Positions 53,176 to 62,696 of a stretch of 64,000 nucleotides of DNA are shown here, in pieces. Below the pieces are notes generated by a model. It was given only the letters and a program-made list of their open reading frames with translations. It searched no databases and was not told where the DNA came from. This stretch comes from CAZKVJ01 sp964556225 (GTDB lineage Bacteria > Actinomycetota > Acidimicrobiia > Acidimicrobiales > Ilumatobacteraceae), in NCBI GenBank assembly GCA_964556225.1, contig CAZKVJ010000003.1, positions 161,560-225,559 of the forward strand. Direction: 5' to 3'. The first letter of the stretch is position 1. Each line of letters opens with the position of its first letter. Position numbers and translations under genes: made by a program.

Positions 53176-56080
53176 CCGGGTGCGGCGAGTGCGGCTCCGG
53201 GGCGAGGTGGATGGCGACGGCCAGCTCGGTCCGGTTGCGCACGCCGAGCTTGGCGAAGGTCCGGTAGAGGTGCGACTCCACCGTGCGCCGTGAGATGCCG
53301 AGCTCGTCAGCGACTTGGACGTTGGTGCGGCCTTCGCCGACCAGCCGGGCGACGGCGCGCTCGGTGCCGGTGAGCGCACCCCACCCGGCGACGGGTCGGA
53401 CCGCCCGCTGACGCGGGGTCAGCTGCAGTCCGAGGGCGCGGGCGCCACGCTCGGCACGATCTGCGATCCCCGGAGAGCCCGTAGCGTCGGCGTCTCGGGT
53501 GAGGCCCTCGAGCAGCTCGCGAGCCAGGTCGTGCCGGTTGGCGAGCACCGCACCGAGTGTCGCGGCCTCGCGGTCGCACAGGGCCTGGACCGGACGTCCC
53601 ACCGCGAGGTGTCGCTGACGTATGTCCTCGAGGGCATCGAGATCGCCGTCCAGCGCGCTCCGCCACCGCTGCGATTCGAGATCGACGCTCCACCGGCTGC
53701 CGGCGCTCGTCGTCGTGGCGTGCGCACGCTGGACGTCGTCGGCCAGCGACCGTCGCCCACGGAGGACGGCGAGGCGGACGAGGTCGGGGCCGAAGAGCGA
53801 CAAGGCAGCACCGGCCTTGAGGCCGGCCGCAGCGTGCCAGGCGACCTCCAGGAGGTCGAGCGCTTCGCTCGGCCGGCCCGACGCTTCCAGCTGCAGCGCA
53901 CGGACCCACACCAGCCAGTCCGCCCCGTACTGGATGCCCCCGCGGGCGAGCAGCTGATCACCCTCGTCGAGCAGCTGTGCGGCCAGCTCGGCGCGCCGCT
54001 GGAACAGGTGCGCTGCCGCGCTGACGGCGCACGCGAACCCGGCCGCCAGCGCGATGTCATTCGTGCGGGCGAAGTCGAGTCCGGCCTCGGCCTCGGCCAG
54101 CAGGTCGTCCCAGCGGCCCGCATCCCAGTGAACGAGCGCCTGCGCGTAGTGGTAGAAGGGCTCGGCCCACACGGTGCCGAGCGCCTCCGAGAGCTCCTGA
54201 CCGCGGCGCAGCTCGACCTGGGCGTCGTCGGAGCGGCCGCACGACTGCAGCTCGAGGCCGTGGAAGACCAGCGGCACCAGGCGGTGGGCCGCCAACCCGG
54301 GCGAGCCATCGGCCGCCGCCACGGCCTTGGCGCCGAGCTCGGCGGCCCGCTCGTGGTACCCGCTGATCTGGTGGACGAAGCCTTGGACGCTGTAGGCCAG
54401 CGTGGTCGCCCACGGATCGCCGGCGGCCTCGTCGGCGGCGGCGACGGCGTCGGCGAGCGCGCCGTCGAGGTCCATGGCGAAGACCTTCAGGATCGAGGTG
54501 AGCGCGCGTCCCCACGCCCCCGAGCCGCCGGCGGCGATCGCTTCTGCGTGCGTGATCGCCGCTGCGGGCTGGCCCAGCACCGTCAGCGCTCTGGCCATCG
54601 TCTCGTGCAGGCTCTCCGTCAGCTCTCGTGGAAGCGGACGGCGCAGCGCCTCGGTCGCCAGCGCCACGGCACGGTCGACCTGACCGCTCCAGAACGCCGC
54701 GTCGACCAGCTCGACGAGCACCTCGTCTCGTGCCGGTGAGGTCGGGGGGAGCAGATCCCGTGCCCGTTCCAGCAGCTCGAGCGCAGTCGCCGGCGCCTGG
54801 CGGACGATCTCGGCGGCGGCCTGACGAAGCCAGCTGGCTGCGGACACGTCGCCCGGCGTGGCGCCTCGGAGGTAGTGGCCGGCGACCCGTGGCGCGGGGG
54901 CGCCCATCGCTGCCAGGGCCCTGGCGATGTCGAGGTGCAGTGCCGCGACGACCGACTCGCTCATCGTCGCCCGCACGGCGCTCGCCAGGAGCTCGTGGCG
55001 GAAGCGCAGCTCGCGACCGTCATCGACGAGCAGCCCGGCCCGGACCGTGGCCGCGATCGCAGGGAGGAGCGCGGCGGCGGGACGGCCCAGCACGGCCGTC
55101 ATCTCGGCCGGGCTGAAGGCTCCTTCGAACACCGATGCCACCGTGAGGAGCTGCTGGGCCTCGGGGCCGATCGTCGCCATGCGGGCGATCACGGCGTCGT
55201 GCGCGCTGACCTCGCGAGTTGTCGTGTCAGCGAATGCCTCAGCGTGGCCGTCGACCACGACGAGGTCGTGGTGGCGGCGGAGCGAGTCGACGAGCTCGCC
55301 GAGGAGGAACGGGTTGCCTCCCGCCGACTCGGCCGCGCGGAGCAGGCGCGGTCCGGGGGGTCCTCCTGCCAGCTCCTCGAGGACGCCGGCGACCTCGACC
55401 GGGGTGAGCGCCCCGAGCACGAACCGGCATGCACCGCGCTCCACGGAGCGCTCGATCAGTGCCGCCAGCGCCTCGTCGCGAGGCACGGGCCGGGCGGCGA
55501 GAACGATCACCAGCGGCACTCCGGCGACGGAACGGGCGGCCCGGGCGATGACCGCCAGCGTGGCGTCGTCGGCCCAGTGCGCGTCGTCGACGAGGACGGT
55601 CAGCGGACACAGCTCCGCCCAAGCGACGAGCAGGCGGGCGAGCCCGTCGATGTAGCGCAGACGCTCGTCCGGCACACTCTGCAGGGGTGAGGCACGAGGT
55701 GTGGGCTCGTCACTCGCCGGGCCGCCGCTCCACAGCGACGCGATGCCGGCCCGATCCGGTTCGAGCTGCGCCGGGACCGTCGCGAGGCTGAGCGCGTCGA
55801 GGAGCGGGCCGAAGGGCCGGGTGCGCTCGGCCCGGTCGGCCAGCAGCTCGACCACGGTCGTTGCGCCCGGCGCCCGCCGCCGGAGCTCGTGCAAGAAGGT
55901 GGTCTTGCCGATGCCGGCCTCACCTTCCACGATGACCACCGCGCCGAGCCGCTGGTCGCTGGCGCGTTCGAGGAGTGACGACGCCTCATCGAGGTACTCC
56001 GCCCTTCCGCGTGGCCGTGGCTCCACCGACGGTGACGTTAGCCGTCGTCGGCGCGCACGATCGCCGCCGGAGGGCTCCAT
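53165..56080 (-). CDS. LuxR-family ATPase regulator (LAL type)
   Basis: 971 residues. N-terminal AAA/NB-ARC-like ATPase: Walker A EGEAGIGKTTFL, Walker B LTVLVDDAHWADD. A long helical middle (about 390-890) has TPR-like repeats. The C-terminal LuxR helix-turn-helix is complete: LTGTERAVARLVGEGRTNVQVADELGISRRTVESHLYRTFAKLGVRNRTEL (recognition helix SRRTVESHLYRTF). LAL proteins switch on pathways after binding a ligand and ATP. The gene is coupled to the cyclase-like regulator and its start faces the giant secreted protein gene 78 bases away, a likely target. Confidence 0.9.
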   Translation of the reverse strand: MEPSGGDRARRRRLTSPSVEPRPRGRAEYLDEASSLLERASDQRLGAVVIVEGEAGIGKTTFLHELRRRAPGATTVVELLADRAERTRPFGPLLDALSLATVPAQLEPDRAGIASLWSGGPASDEPTPRASPLQSVPDERLRYIDGLARLLVAWAELCPLTVLVDDAHWADDATLAVIARAARSVAGVPLVIVLAARPVPRDEALAALIERSVERGACRFVLGALTPVEVAGVLEELAGGPPGPRLLRAAESAGGNPFLLGELVDSLRRHHDLVVVDGHAEAFADTTTREVSAHDAVIARMATIGPEAQQLLTVASVFEGAFSPAEMTAVLGRPAAALLPAIAATVRAGLLVDDGRELRFRHELLASAVRATMSESVVAALHLDIARALAAMGAPAPRVAGHYLRGATPGDVSAASWLRQAAAEIVRQAPATALELLERARDLLPPTSPARDEVLVELVDAAFWSGQVDRAVALATEALRRPLPRELTESLHETMARALTVLGQPAAAITHAEAIAAGGSGAWGRALTSILKVFAMDLDGALADAVAAADEAAGDPWATTLAYSVQGFVHQISGYHERAAELGAKAVAAADGSPGLAAHRLVPLVFHGLELQSCGRSDDAQVELRRGQELSEALGTVWAEPFYHYAQALVHWDAGRWDDLLAEAEAGLDFARTNDIALAAGFACAVSAAAHLFQRRAELAAQLLDEGDQLLARGGIQYGADWLVWVRALQLEASGRPSEALDLLEVAWHAAAGLKAGAALSLFGPDLVRLAVLRGRRSLADDVQRAHATTTSAGSRWSVDLESQRWRSALDGDLDALEDIRQRHLAVGRPVQALCDREAATLGAVLANRHDLARELLEGLTRDADATGSPGIADRAERGARALGLQLTPRQRAVRPVAGWGALTGTERAVARLVGEGRTNVQVADELGISRRTVESHLYRTFAKLGVRNRTELAVAIHLAPEPHSPHPDDR

Positions 56081-56158
56081 TCCTCAGTGATCTCACTGAT
56101 GCGCGCGGACCCGGTGCCGACCCACCATTCGACAGGGAGCACCGGGGGGAGTGGGGCG

Positions 56159-59100
56159 ATGGCGAACGGATCGTCGGGCGGACGGCGGCTGATCGGCTGG
56201 GGGATCACGATCGGGGTGGCCGCGCTGTTCGGCCTGCTGCTCGGGCCGTCGCCCGACGCGTCGGCGGATACTTCGATCCGAGACGTGCTGCTCGACCCGT
56301 CGGACGCGACGTTGCCGGACCTCGAGGACCTGACGTTCGACGGCGTCGTCTCGGAGATCACCGCGTACCTCAACGACGCCGGACCCGTGAAGCTGCGGAT
56401 CCCGAAGCTCGGCAACGTCGGACCGCTGCTGATCGACGAGGGTGCGATCACGATCACCTCGGCGACGGAGACGATCGAGATCGAGGGCCCGGTGACGATC
56501 GAGGATCTCACCTTCGACCTCACCTTGACCCTCGACTGGGAGGAATCCGAGGTCGTCATCCCCGACTCGAAGCCCACGGTCACGTTCGCCATCGACTGGT
56601 CCGCGGGCATCGGCATCGGTGTCGACCTGACCGTCGGGGAGATGATCGAGCTCGTCAACGACCTCGCCGGCACGTCCTTCGACGCCAGCGGCCAGTCGCC
56701 CGCCTCCGGGCTCATCGAGGCCGGGCTCACCTTCGCCTACGACACCGCCGACGGTGCCGCCTCGATCGACGCCGAGGGCCAGTTCAGCATCGACGCCGCA
56801 CCCGACAACCTCGTCGTCGGTCTGCTGCTGTCGATGTCGGACCCGGCCGGAACCGGCCCGGGCAAGGAGCCGACGCTGCTCACCGGCCTGCGCCTCACCG
56901 ACGACGACCTCTTCAGCGACGACCCGATCTCGCTGCGCCAGGTGTTCCGCGGCAACGAGGCGATCGCGTTCGCGGCCGACCTCGAGCTGCCCGAGGTGAC
57001 CTTGTCGATGGTGCAGCCGGCTGGCGCCAACGTGAAGAAGACGTGCGCGCCCGCGGACACGACGTGCGTACCGATGACACCGCGGACCATCGCCTGGTTC
57101 GGAAGCCTGGCGAACGACCTGCCCGGTGACTTCGCGCCCGGGAACACCCTGACGATGGTGGCCGGGCTGCGCCTCGACTCACTGGGTGCCGAGGTGCGCC
57201 AGGCGTTCGGCTACCCGGCCGGGACCTCGGTGCTGCTGACCGGCGCGGTTGGTTTCGACGTGACCCACCTCGTGACCGGTGACTTCACCCTGAACGACGT
57301 CAGCCTGCAGGCCGACCTGCCGGCGCTGGCGCCCGGCGACCAGGCGCTGCTGCCGGACTGGCTGCGCCTGTCGGACGGGACGCTGAAGATCGAGTACGAC
57401 CACACGAACACGATGCTCACGTTCACGGCCGAGGCGACCGCCGCCGTGAACATCCCGTCGCAGGGCGTCAGCCTCTCGATCGGCGTCGAGGCGCAGATCA
57501 CCATCGAGGAGTCCGTGGCGACCATCGCCATCCTCGTCGACCCGAGTCCCGGCAACGTCGGGTGGCCGAACGTGTTCGGCCTGGAGTGGCTCGACCTCAC
57601 CTCGGTCGGCATGGAGGTCCGCGTCATCGCCCCCGAGGGCGGGCCGGTGGACGTGAGCGGCGCGCTCACCTCGTCGTTCGTGATCGGCGGGCAACCGTTC
57701 AGCGTGCGCCTCGAGGTGGAGCTGACGCCGACCGTCGGGACCGAGATCACCGTGTCCTACGACGGCCAGATCAGCATCTTCGACGTGCTCGACGCGGTCG
57801 GCATGGACTCCTCCGACCTGCCGAGCAACCTCGACGCGACCCTCGGGCCGGTGAGCGTCACCGCCCATGTGGAACCGGGCAAGCCGCTGCAACTGAGCGT
57901 CGGTGCCACCGGCGGCTTCCCGCTGCTGGGGCCGGGCTCGGCGCAGTACCTGTTCTCGCTGCGCGGCAGCGAGATCGTGTTCGGGGTGCGCAGCACCGAG
58001 GCCACGCTCTCGTCGATCATCCCGGACAACCCGTTCCAGATCGCCGACGCGCCGACGGTGGCCCTCGTCGGGATCAGCGCCGCGGCCGGCTTCGAGGACA
58101 ACAGCTTCAACCTCTCGCCAGAGGAGGACGACTTCTTCCGCGGCCTCAACGGCTGCGATCCGCGGCCTGCCACCTGCACCGCCTACGAGGTCGACCTCGA
58201 CAACGGCATCCATGTGCTCGCCTCGTTCCAGCTCCCGGAGGCGCTGGACGGGTTGCGCGACCTGCTGCCGCTCCTTTGGATCGACCCGTCGTCGGGTCTG
58301 CTGCTCGACGCCTCGGCGCCCTACCCGGGCAGCGGGAGCATCGACCTCAGCTCGCTCTCAGTCCGCGCCGTCCTGCCGGCCATCAAGCCGCCGATCAACC
58401 CCGAGTACCCGGACTGGTTCGAGCGGGCCCGCCTGGCATTCGAGGCAAGCCCCGAGGGGTTCGAGATCGTCGGCGAGCTGCGCATCCGGCTGCGCGACGA
58501 GTCGGTGCCGCCGACCCAGTCGGCAACCAACGCTGCCTGCCACCGGTCGTGGCTCGAGACGATCCCGGGCCTGAGCGGTCAGTACGCCTGCTACGACCGG
58601 CTCGACTTCGAGATCGGTGCGGGGGTGAGCTTCGCGGTGCCGCCGAAGCTGACGCTCTCCGGTGCCCTGCTGACCCAGCCCGGTGTCGGCTGGCCGGAGC
58701 CGTTCGGCATCGAGTTCCTGCGCGTCGACGCGGCGCGGATCCAGCTCGGCATCGCACCGAGCCTGAGCGGCGGCGTCACCGTCGACCTGGGCCTGCTGGC
58801 AGCCGGCGCGCTGTTCGACAAGGACTTCTCCGGGTCGATCGCCATGGCGATGACGGTCCAGCCGATCCCCGCGCCGCCGGGCTTCTCGGTGGTGCCGACG
58901 TTCAACGGGATCCGGTTCTCATCCCAGGCCGGCATCGAGCTGGCCGACTTCATGGACCTGTACGACTACGTGACGACGAAGGCGACCGCGCTCGGCCTCC
59001 CGGACCTGGCGCCGGACCTCTCCGGGCTGCCGAACATCTCGTTCCGCAACCTCGACCTGATGGTCGGCTTCGCGTCGTACCCCGATCTGTGCATCGAGCC

Positions 59101-62100
59101 CGGCATCAAGCTCGGCGGCACGTTCCACATCAATGCGGCGCCCCTCACCGTGGCGCCCCCCAACCCGCCCGGTGGCTGCAACCCGGGCTTGCCGGTCGCC
59201 GATCCGGTGAAGTGCGCCGCCGACCCCACCTGTTTCGCCAGCGCGCTGCTGGTCGCCACCCCCGACGACGGCATCATCGTGTCCGGATCCCTCGGTGAGT
59301 TCGACGTCGGCGTGCTGCAGTGCGACCAGGCACTGCTCGACTTCCGCCTCGCCCCCACTCAACAGGTGCTGAGAGCGTACGGCGGCTGTGAGGTCCCGAA
59401 CCTCCTCGACGGATCATTCGACATCTACGTCGGCCTCGACGGAGTGGCGTTCCGCGGCGACGTCGAGCTGTTCCCGGGGGCGGGCAGCCGAGCGTTCCAC
59501 GCCGAGGTCGAGGGCGAGGCGCACGCTGACCTGAGCCAGATCGACCTGTCGGACCCGGCGAGCTGGCTGGCGCTCGACTTCGACCTGCACGCCGTGATGG
59601 AGTCCGACTTCACCGGCCTGGTCCGCAACAAGCTCCAACCCCTCATCGAGGACCTCCGCCTCAGCGCCACCGCCGTCGACCTCATCTACCAGCGGCTGCT
59701 GGACGACCCGGATCCCCTCGGCGTGCTCCTCGACCTCCCCGACCTGGTCGAGGAGGCGGGTGGCACCGTGCCGGCCTGGCTCGAGGGCCTCGCCGACGCG
59801 CTGAGCGACCTCGACGCTCAGCTCCAGCAGTACGGGCTGCAGCGTCCGAACATCGACGACCTGCTCGGCGGCTACGACGTGGTGATCACCGAGGGAACGC
59901 GCGGCTTCTGGGATCCCGAGGACACCGAGTGCCGGGTCGGCGTCGAGGTCGCCGGGCTCCTGGTCGCGACCGATGAGCTCGGCGTGGTCGTCGACGGGGT
60001 CTGCTGGAGCGACCCGCCGGGCGGCCCGTTCGGCATCGAGTTCCCCGGGGTGTGGCTCGACCCGCAGTGCTACGGCATGTTCTCGTCCCCGGCCGGATTC
60101 GACATCCCGGGTCCCGGCATCGTCATCGACGGTGTGTGCTGGGCGATCCCGCCGGTCAGCGTGCACATCAACGGGCTCCACGAGCTCGACGACCGCATCC
60201 CGGCGTCCTTCGCCGAGGTCGTCGCCGTCGTGGAGGGCCGGCTGGCCGCCATCCTCGAACCCTTCCCAGGCGTACCGAACAACCTGTCGCTGTCGACGCT
60301 GCTCGACGAGCTGGCCGATGCGCTGAGTGGTGCCAGCGCCCCGTTCGACGTGGCGTGCGCCGACTTCCGCCAGGAGTCGGTGGAGGCCAGCACCGAGGCC
60401 GTCGCGGCGCTTCGGTTCAAGGGGCTGCTGTTCGGTCACGAGCTCGGGCTGGCGCTCGACTGGGACTTCGCAGCGGATCCGTTCGACCAGGCCGAAGCGC
60501 TGCTCGACGACGTGGTCGCCACGATCTTCGGAACCGCCGACCCGGTGGAGTGCGAGGACATCGGCACGACGACCCTGGCCCAGGGGTCCGGCGCCCCGGC
60601 CAGCGGTCAGGGTGGCGCCCCGCCACTGACCGGGTTCTCGCTGACGGCCTCGCCCACGACCCTCACCGAGGGCGGGATGGTCACGGTGAACGGCGTGTTC
60701 AACGCAACGCCGACGGCCGCCGTGGCGGTCACCGTCGACTGGGGTGACGACTCGGCGCCCGAGGTGCTCACGGTGCCGACCGGCGTGCGCACGTTCGCCC
60801 CGACTCACACGTACCCCGACGACGACCCCAAGGGAACCGGGACGGACACGTACCTGGTGGAGGTCACGGCCGTCGGCCGGACCAAGACGGTGCCGGTGAC
60901 GGTCGTCAACGCGGCCCCGTCGGGTCTGCAGATCTCGGTCGCGGCGACCACCGAGGGCGCCGTGACCACGTTGGCGGCCACGTTCACCGATCCCGGCGCG
61001 TTGGACGTGCATCGCGTCACCGTGAGCTGGGGCGACGGCACTGCCGCCGAGCAGCTGACCCTGCCGGTCGGCCAGCGCACGTTCTCGCTGACGCACACCT
61101 TCGTGGACGACAACCCCACGGGCACCGCCTCCGACACCTACACCGTCGGGGTGCGGGTGCGAGACGACGACGGCGGCCAGCTGCTCGGGAACACGCCGGC
61201 GACCGTCGCCAACGTCGCCCCGAGCGTGTCGCTCACGCCGCGGAGCTCCGTCACCGAGGGCAGGCGGGTCACCTACGACCTGCGGATCGTCGATCCCGGT
61301 GCGCGTGACCCGCACGTGGTCACCATCGACTGGGGTGACGGCGGTGCCCCGATGACGCTCGCGTTCGCCCCCGGTGTCGGGGTCGCCACGCCGATCGCGA
61401 TCACCCACCTCTACGTCGACGACAACCCGACGGGGACGGCCCAGGACAACTACACGATCGGCCTACGTGTCGTGGACGACGACTCCGGCGACAGCGGGCC
61501 GCTCACCATGACCCAGTCGGTGCTCGACGTGGCGCCGACGGTCCAGCTGCAGGTCCTCGACGGCGACATCGACGAGGGCGGCACCGTGTCGGTGGTGGGC
61601 TCCATCTACGACCCGGGCGTGCTCGACACGTTCCAGCTCACCATCGACTGGGGCCATGACGCCGTGGCCGACACGGTCATCGACCTGCCGGCCGGCGCCT
61701 ACGAGTTCAGCGCCACCGCCGTCTTCGGCGACAACCTCACGGTCGACGTCGTCGCCACCGTGGTCGACGACGACACGCTCAGCGATTCCGACACGGGGCA
61801 GCTGATCGTGCGCAACGTGAACCCGTCGGTGGCGATCGACGAGTCCGCGACGATGGCGCCGCCGCCGCCGAGCGGCATCCCCACCTTCGTGGTCCGCACC
61901 GGCACGCCGCTGTCGCTCACGGCCCGGGCCGACGACCCCGGTAGCGACGACCTGGCGTTCGCCTGGGACTTCGACACCCGGCTGGTCGGCCAGCTCGACG
62001 CCGGCACGGCCTCGACGTCGTCGCTGGTGAACCCGCCGGCGTCGGATCCGTACCCGAGCCCGACGGTGCAGCCGCGGGCGCAGGTGGCGAGCGCGGTGTC

Positions 62101-62620
62101 GCACACCTACACCCAGGCCTGCCTGTACCGGGTCGGGGTGACGGCGGGCGACGACGACGGCGGGTCTGGCGTGGACTCCACCTGGGTGGTGGCGACGGGC
62201 ACCGAGACCCGGATTCGGAACTCCGGCTGGTGGTACAACGCCTACCGCAAGACCACGCTGTCGCCGACGACGCTGGAGTGCTACCGCCAGGTGGTCAACC
62301 ACCTCAGCTCGGTGTTCGGCCCCTCAGGGTCGGGGGAGTACTGGACCCTCGACACCCTGGCCCAGGTGCAGGATGCCGCCAACACTCGCCAGACCTCCGA
62401 CGCCCGCCAGCTGATGATCCGCCCGCTGGTGTCGGTGTGGCTGAACGTGGCCCACGGCGCGCTGCGGTGGAGCCAGATGGTCGACACCGACGGCACGGGC
62501 GGCCCCGACACGTTGCTCTCGCAGGTCCTGAGGACCGCCGAAGCAACCCTCAACAACCCGGGGTCGACCCGCAGCCAGCTGCTGGCCCAGGAGGCCATCC
62601 TCAACCGCATCGCCGGCTGA
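56159..62620 (+). CDS. Giant secreted PKD-repeat protein
   Basis: 2153 residues from ATG 56159 (GGGGAG just upstream). A signal peptide or anchor helix lies at about 10-35 (LIGWGITIGVAALFGLLLGP, then DASAD). Residues 36-1480 are beta-rich and Asp/Leu-rich with internal similarity: VGWPNVFGLEWLDL near 466 recurs as VGWPEPFGIEFLRV near 845, and VVDGVCW near 1281 recurs as VIDGVCWAIPP near 1325. Residues ~1490-1960 hold about five PKD-type units (VDWGDDS, VSWGDGT, IDWGDGG, IDWGHDA, FAWDFDT). The last ~130 residues (GWWYNAYRKT ... LVSVWLNVAHGALRW) are helical. No sortase or anchor motif. Probably a surface or extracellular adhesion protein; the N-terminal family is not recognised. Confidence 0.85.
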   Translation: MANGSSGGRRLIGWGITIGVAALFGLLLGPSPDASADTSIRDVLLDPSDATLPDLEDLTFDGVVSEITAYLNDAGPVKLRIPKLGNVGPLLIDEGAITITSATETIEIEGPVTIEDLTFDLTLTLDWEESEVVIPDSKPTVTFAIDWSAGIGIGVDLTVGEMIELVNDLAGTSFDASGQSPASGLIEAGLTFAYDTADGAASIDAEGQFSIDAAPDNLVVGLLLSMSDPAGTGPGKEPTLLTGLRLTDDDLFSDDPISLRQVFRGNEAIAFAADLELPEVTLSMVQPAGANVKKTCAPADTTCVPMTPRTIAWFGSLANDLPGDFAPGNTLTMVAGLRLDSLGAEVRQAFGYPAGTSVLLTGAVGFDVTHLVTGDFTLNDVSLQADLPALAPGDQALLPDWLRLSDGTLKIEYDHTNTMLTFTAEATAAVNIPSQGVSLSIGVEAQITIEESVATIAILVDPSPGNVGWPNVFGLEWLDLTSVGMEVRVIAPEGGPVDVSGALTSSFVIGGQPFSVRLEVELTPTVGTEITVSYDGQISIFDVLDAVGMDSSDLPSNLDATLGPVSVTAHVEPGKPLQLSVGATGGFPLLGPGSAQYLFSLRGSEIVFGVRSTEATLSSIIPDNPFQIADAPTVALVGISAAAGFEDNSFNLSPEEDDFFRGLNGCDPRPATCTAYEVDLDNGIHVLASFQLPEALDGLRDLLPLLWIDPSSGLLLDASAPYPGSGSIDLSSLSVRAVLPAIKPPINPEYPDWFERARLAFEASPEGFEIVGELRIRLRDESVPPTQSATNAACHRSWLETIPGLSGQYACYDRLDFEIGAGVSFAVPPKLTLSGALLTQPGVGWPEPFGIEFLRVDAARIQLGIAPSLSGGVTVDLGLLAAGALFDKDFSGSIAMAMTVQPIPAPPGFSVVPTFNGIRFSSQAGIELADFMDLYDYVTTKATALGLPDLAPDLSGLPNISFRNLDLMVGFASYPDLCIEPGIKLGGTFHINAAPLTVAPPNPPGGCNPGLPVADPVKCAADPTCFASALLVATPDDGIIVSGSLGEFDVGVLQCDQALLDFRLAPTQQVLRAYGGCEVPNLLDGSFDIYVGLDGVAFRGDVELFPGAGSRAFHAEVEGEAHADLSQIDLSDPASWLALDFDLHAVMESDFTGLVRNKLQPLIEDLRLSATAVDLIYQRLLDDPDPLGVLLDLPDLVEEAGGTVPAWLEGLADALSDLDAQLQQYGLQRPNIDDLLGGYDVVITEGTRGFWDPEDTECRVGVEVAGLLVATDELGVVVDGVCWSDPPGGPFGIEFPGVWLDPQCYGMFSSPAGFDIPGPGIVIDGVCWAIPPVSVHINGLHELDDRIPASFAEVVAVVEGRLAAILEPFPGVPNNLSLSTLLDELADALSGASAPFDVACADFRQESVEASTEAVAALRFKGLLFGHELGLALDWDFAADPFDQAEALLDDVVATIFGTADPVECEDIGTTTLAQGSGAPASGQGGAPPLTGFSLTASPTTLTEGGMVTVNGVFNATPTAAVAVTVDWGDDSAPEVLTVPTGVRTFAPTHTYPDDDPKGTGTDTYLVEVTAVGRTKTVPVTVVNAAPSGLQISVAATTEGAVTTLAATFTDPGALDVHRVTVSWGDGTAAEQLTLPVGQRTFSLTHTFVDDNPTGTASDTYTVGVRVRDDDGGQLLGNTPATVANVAPSVSLTPRSSVTEGRRVTYDLRIVDPGARDPHVVTIDWGDGGAPMTLAFAPGVGVATPIAITHLYVDDNPTGTAQDNYTIGLRVVDDDSGDSGPLTMTQSVLDVAPTVQLQVLDGDIDEGGTVSVVGSIYDPGVLDTFQLTIDWGHDAVADTVIDLPAGAYEFSATAVFGDNLTVDVVATVVDDDTLSDSDTGQLIVRNVNPSVAIDESATMAPPPPSGIPTFVVRTGTPLSLTARADDPGSDDLAFAWDFDTRLVGQLDAGTASTSSLVNPPASDPYPSPTVQPRAQVASAVSHTYTQACLYRVGVTAGDDDGGSGVDSTWVVATGTETRIRNSGWWYNAYRKTTLSPTTLECYRQVVNHLSSVFGPSGSGEYWTLDTLAQVQDAANTRQTSDARQLMIRPLVSVWLNVAHGALRWSQMVDTDGTGGPDTLLSQVLRTAEATLNNPGSTRSQLLAQEAILNRIAG

Positions 62621-62635
62621 CCGTCAACCCCCTCC

Positions 62636-62684
62636 GTTCTGGCAGCACGCGGTAGCGCTCAGCGCTACTTCCTGGGACCAGAAC
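62636..62684. repeat. Family A palindrome, copy A4
   Basis: Two 24-base arms around C62660. The outer GTTCTGG/CCAGAAC and inner GTAGCGCT/AGCGCTAC pair; the 9 bases between (CAGCACGCG) resemble the left arm of copy A3, not the perfect form. It lies 15 bases after the giant gene's stop and 12 before the stop of the convergent lipoprotein gene. Confidence 0.8.
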
Positions 62685-62696
62685 GGGGAGGAGGGG

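Noticed and set aside
59414..61408. Long minus-strand open frame opposite the giant protein
   Set aside because: Same effect of high GC; Arg/Gly/Val-rich translation, no start signal and no domain, whereas the plus strand has PKD motifs.
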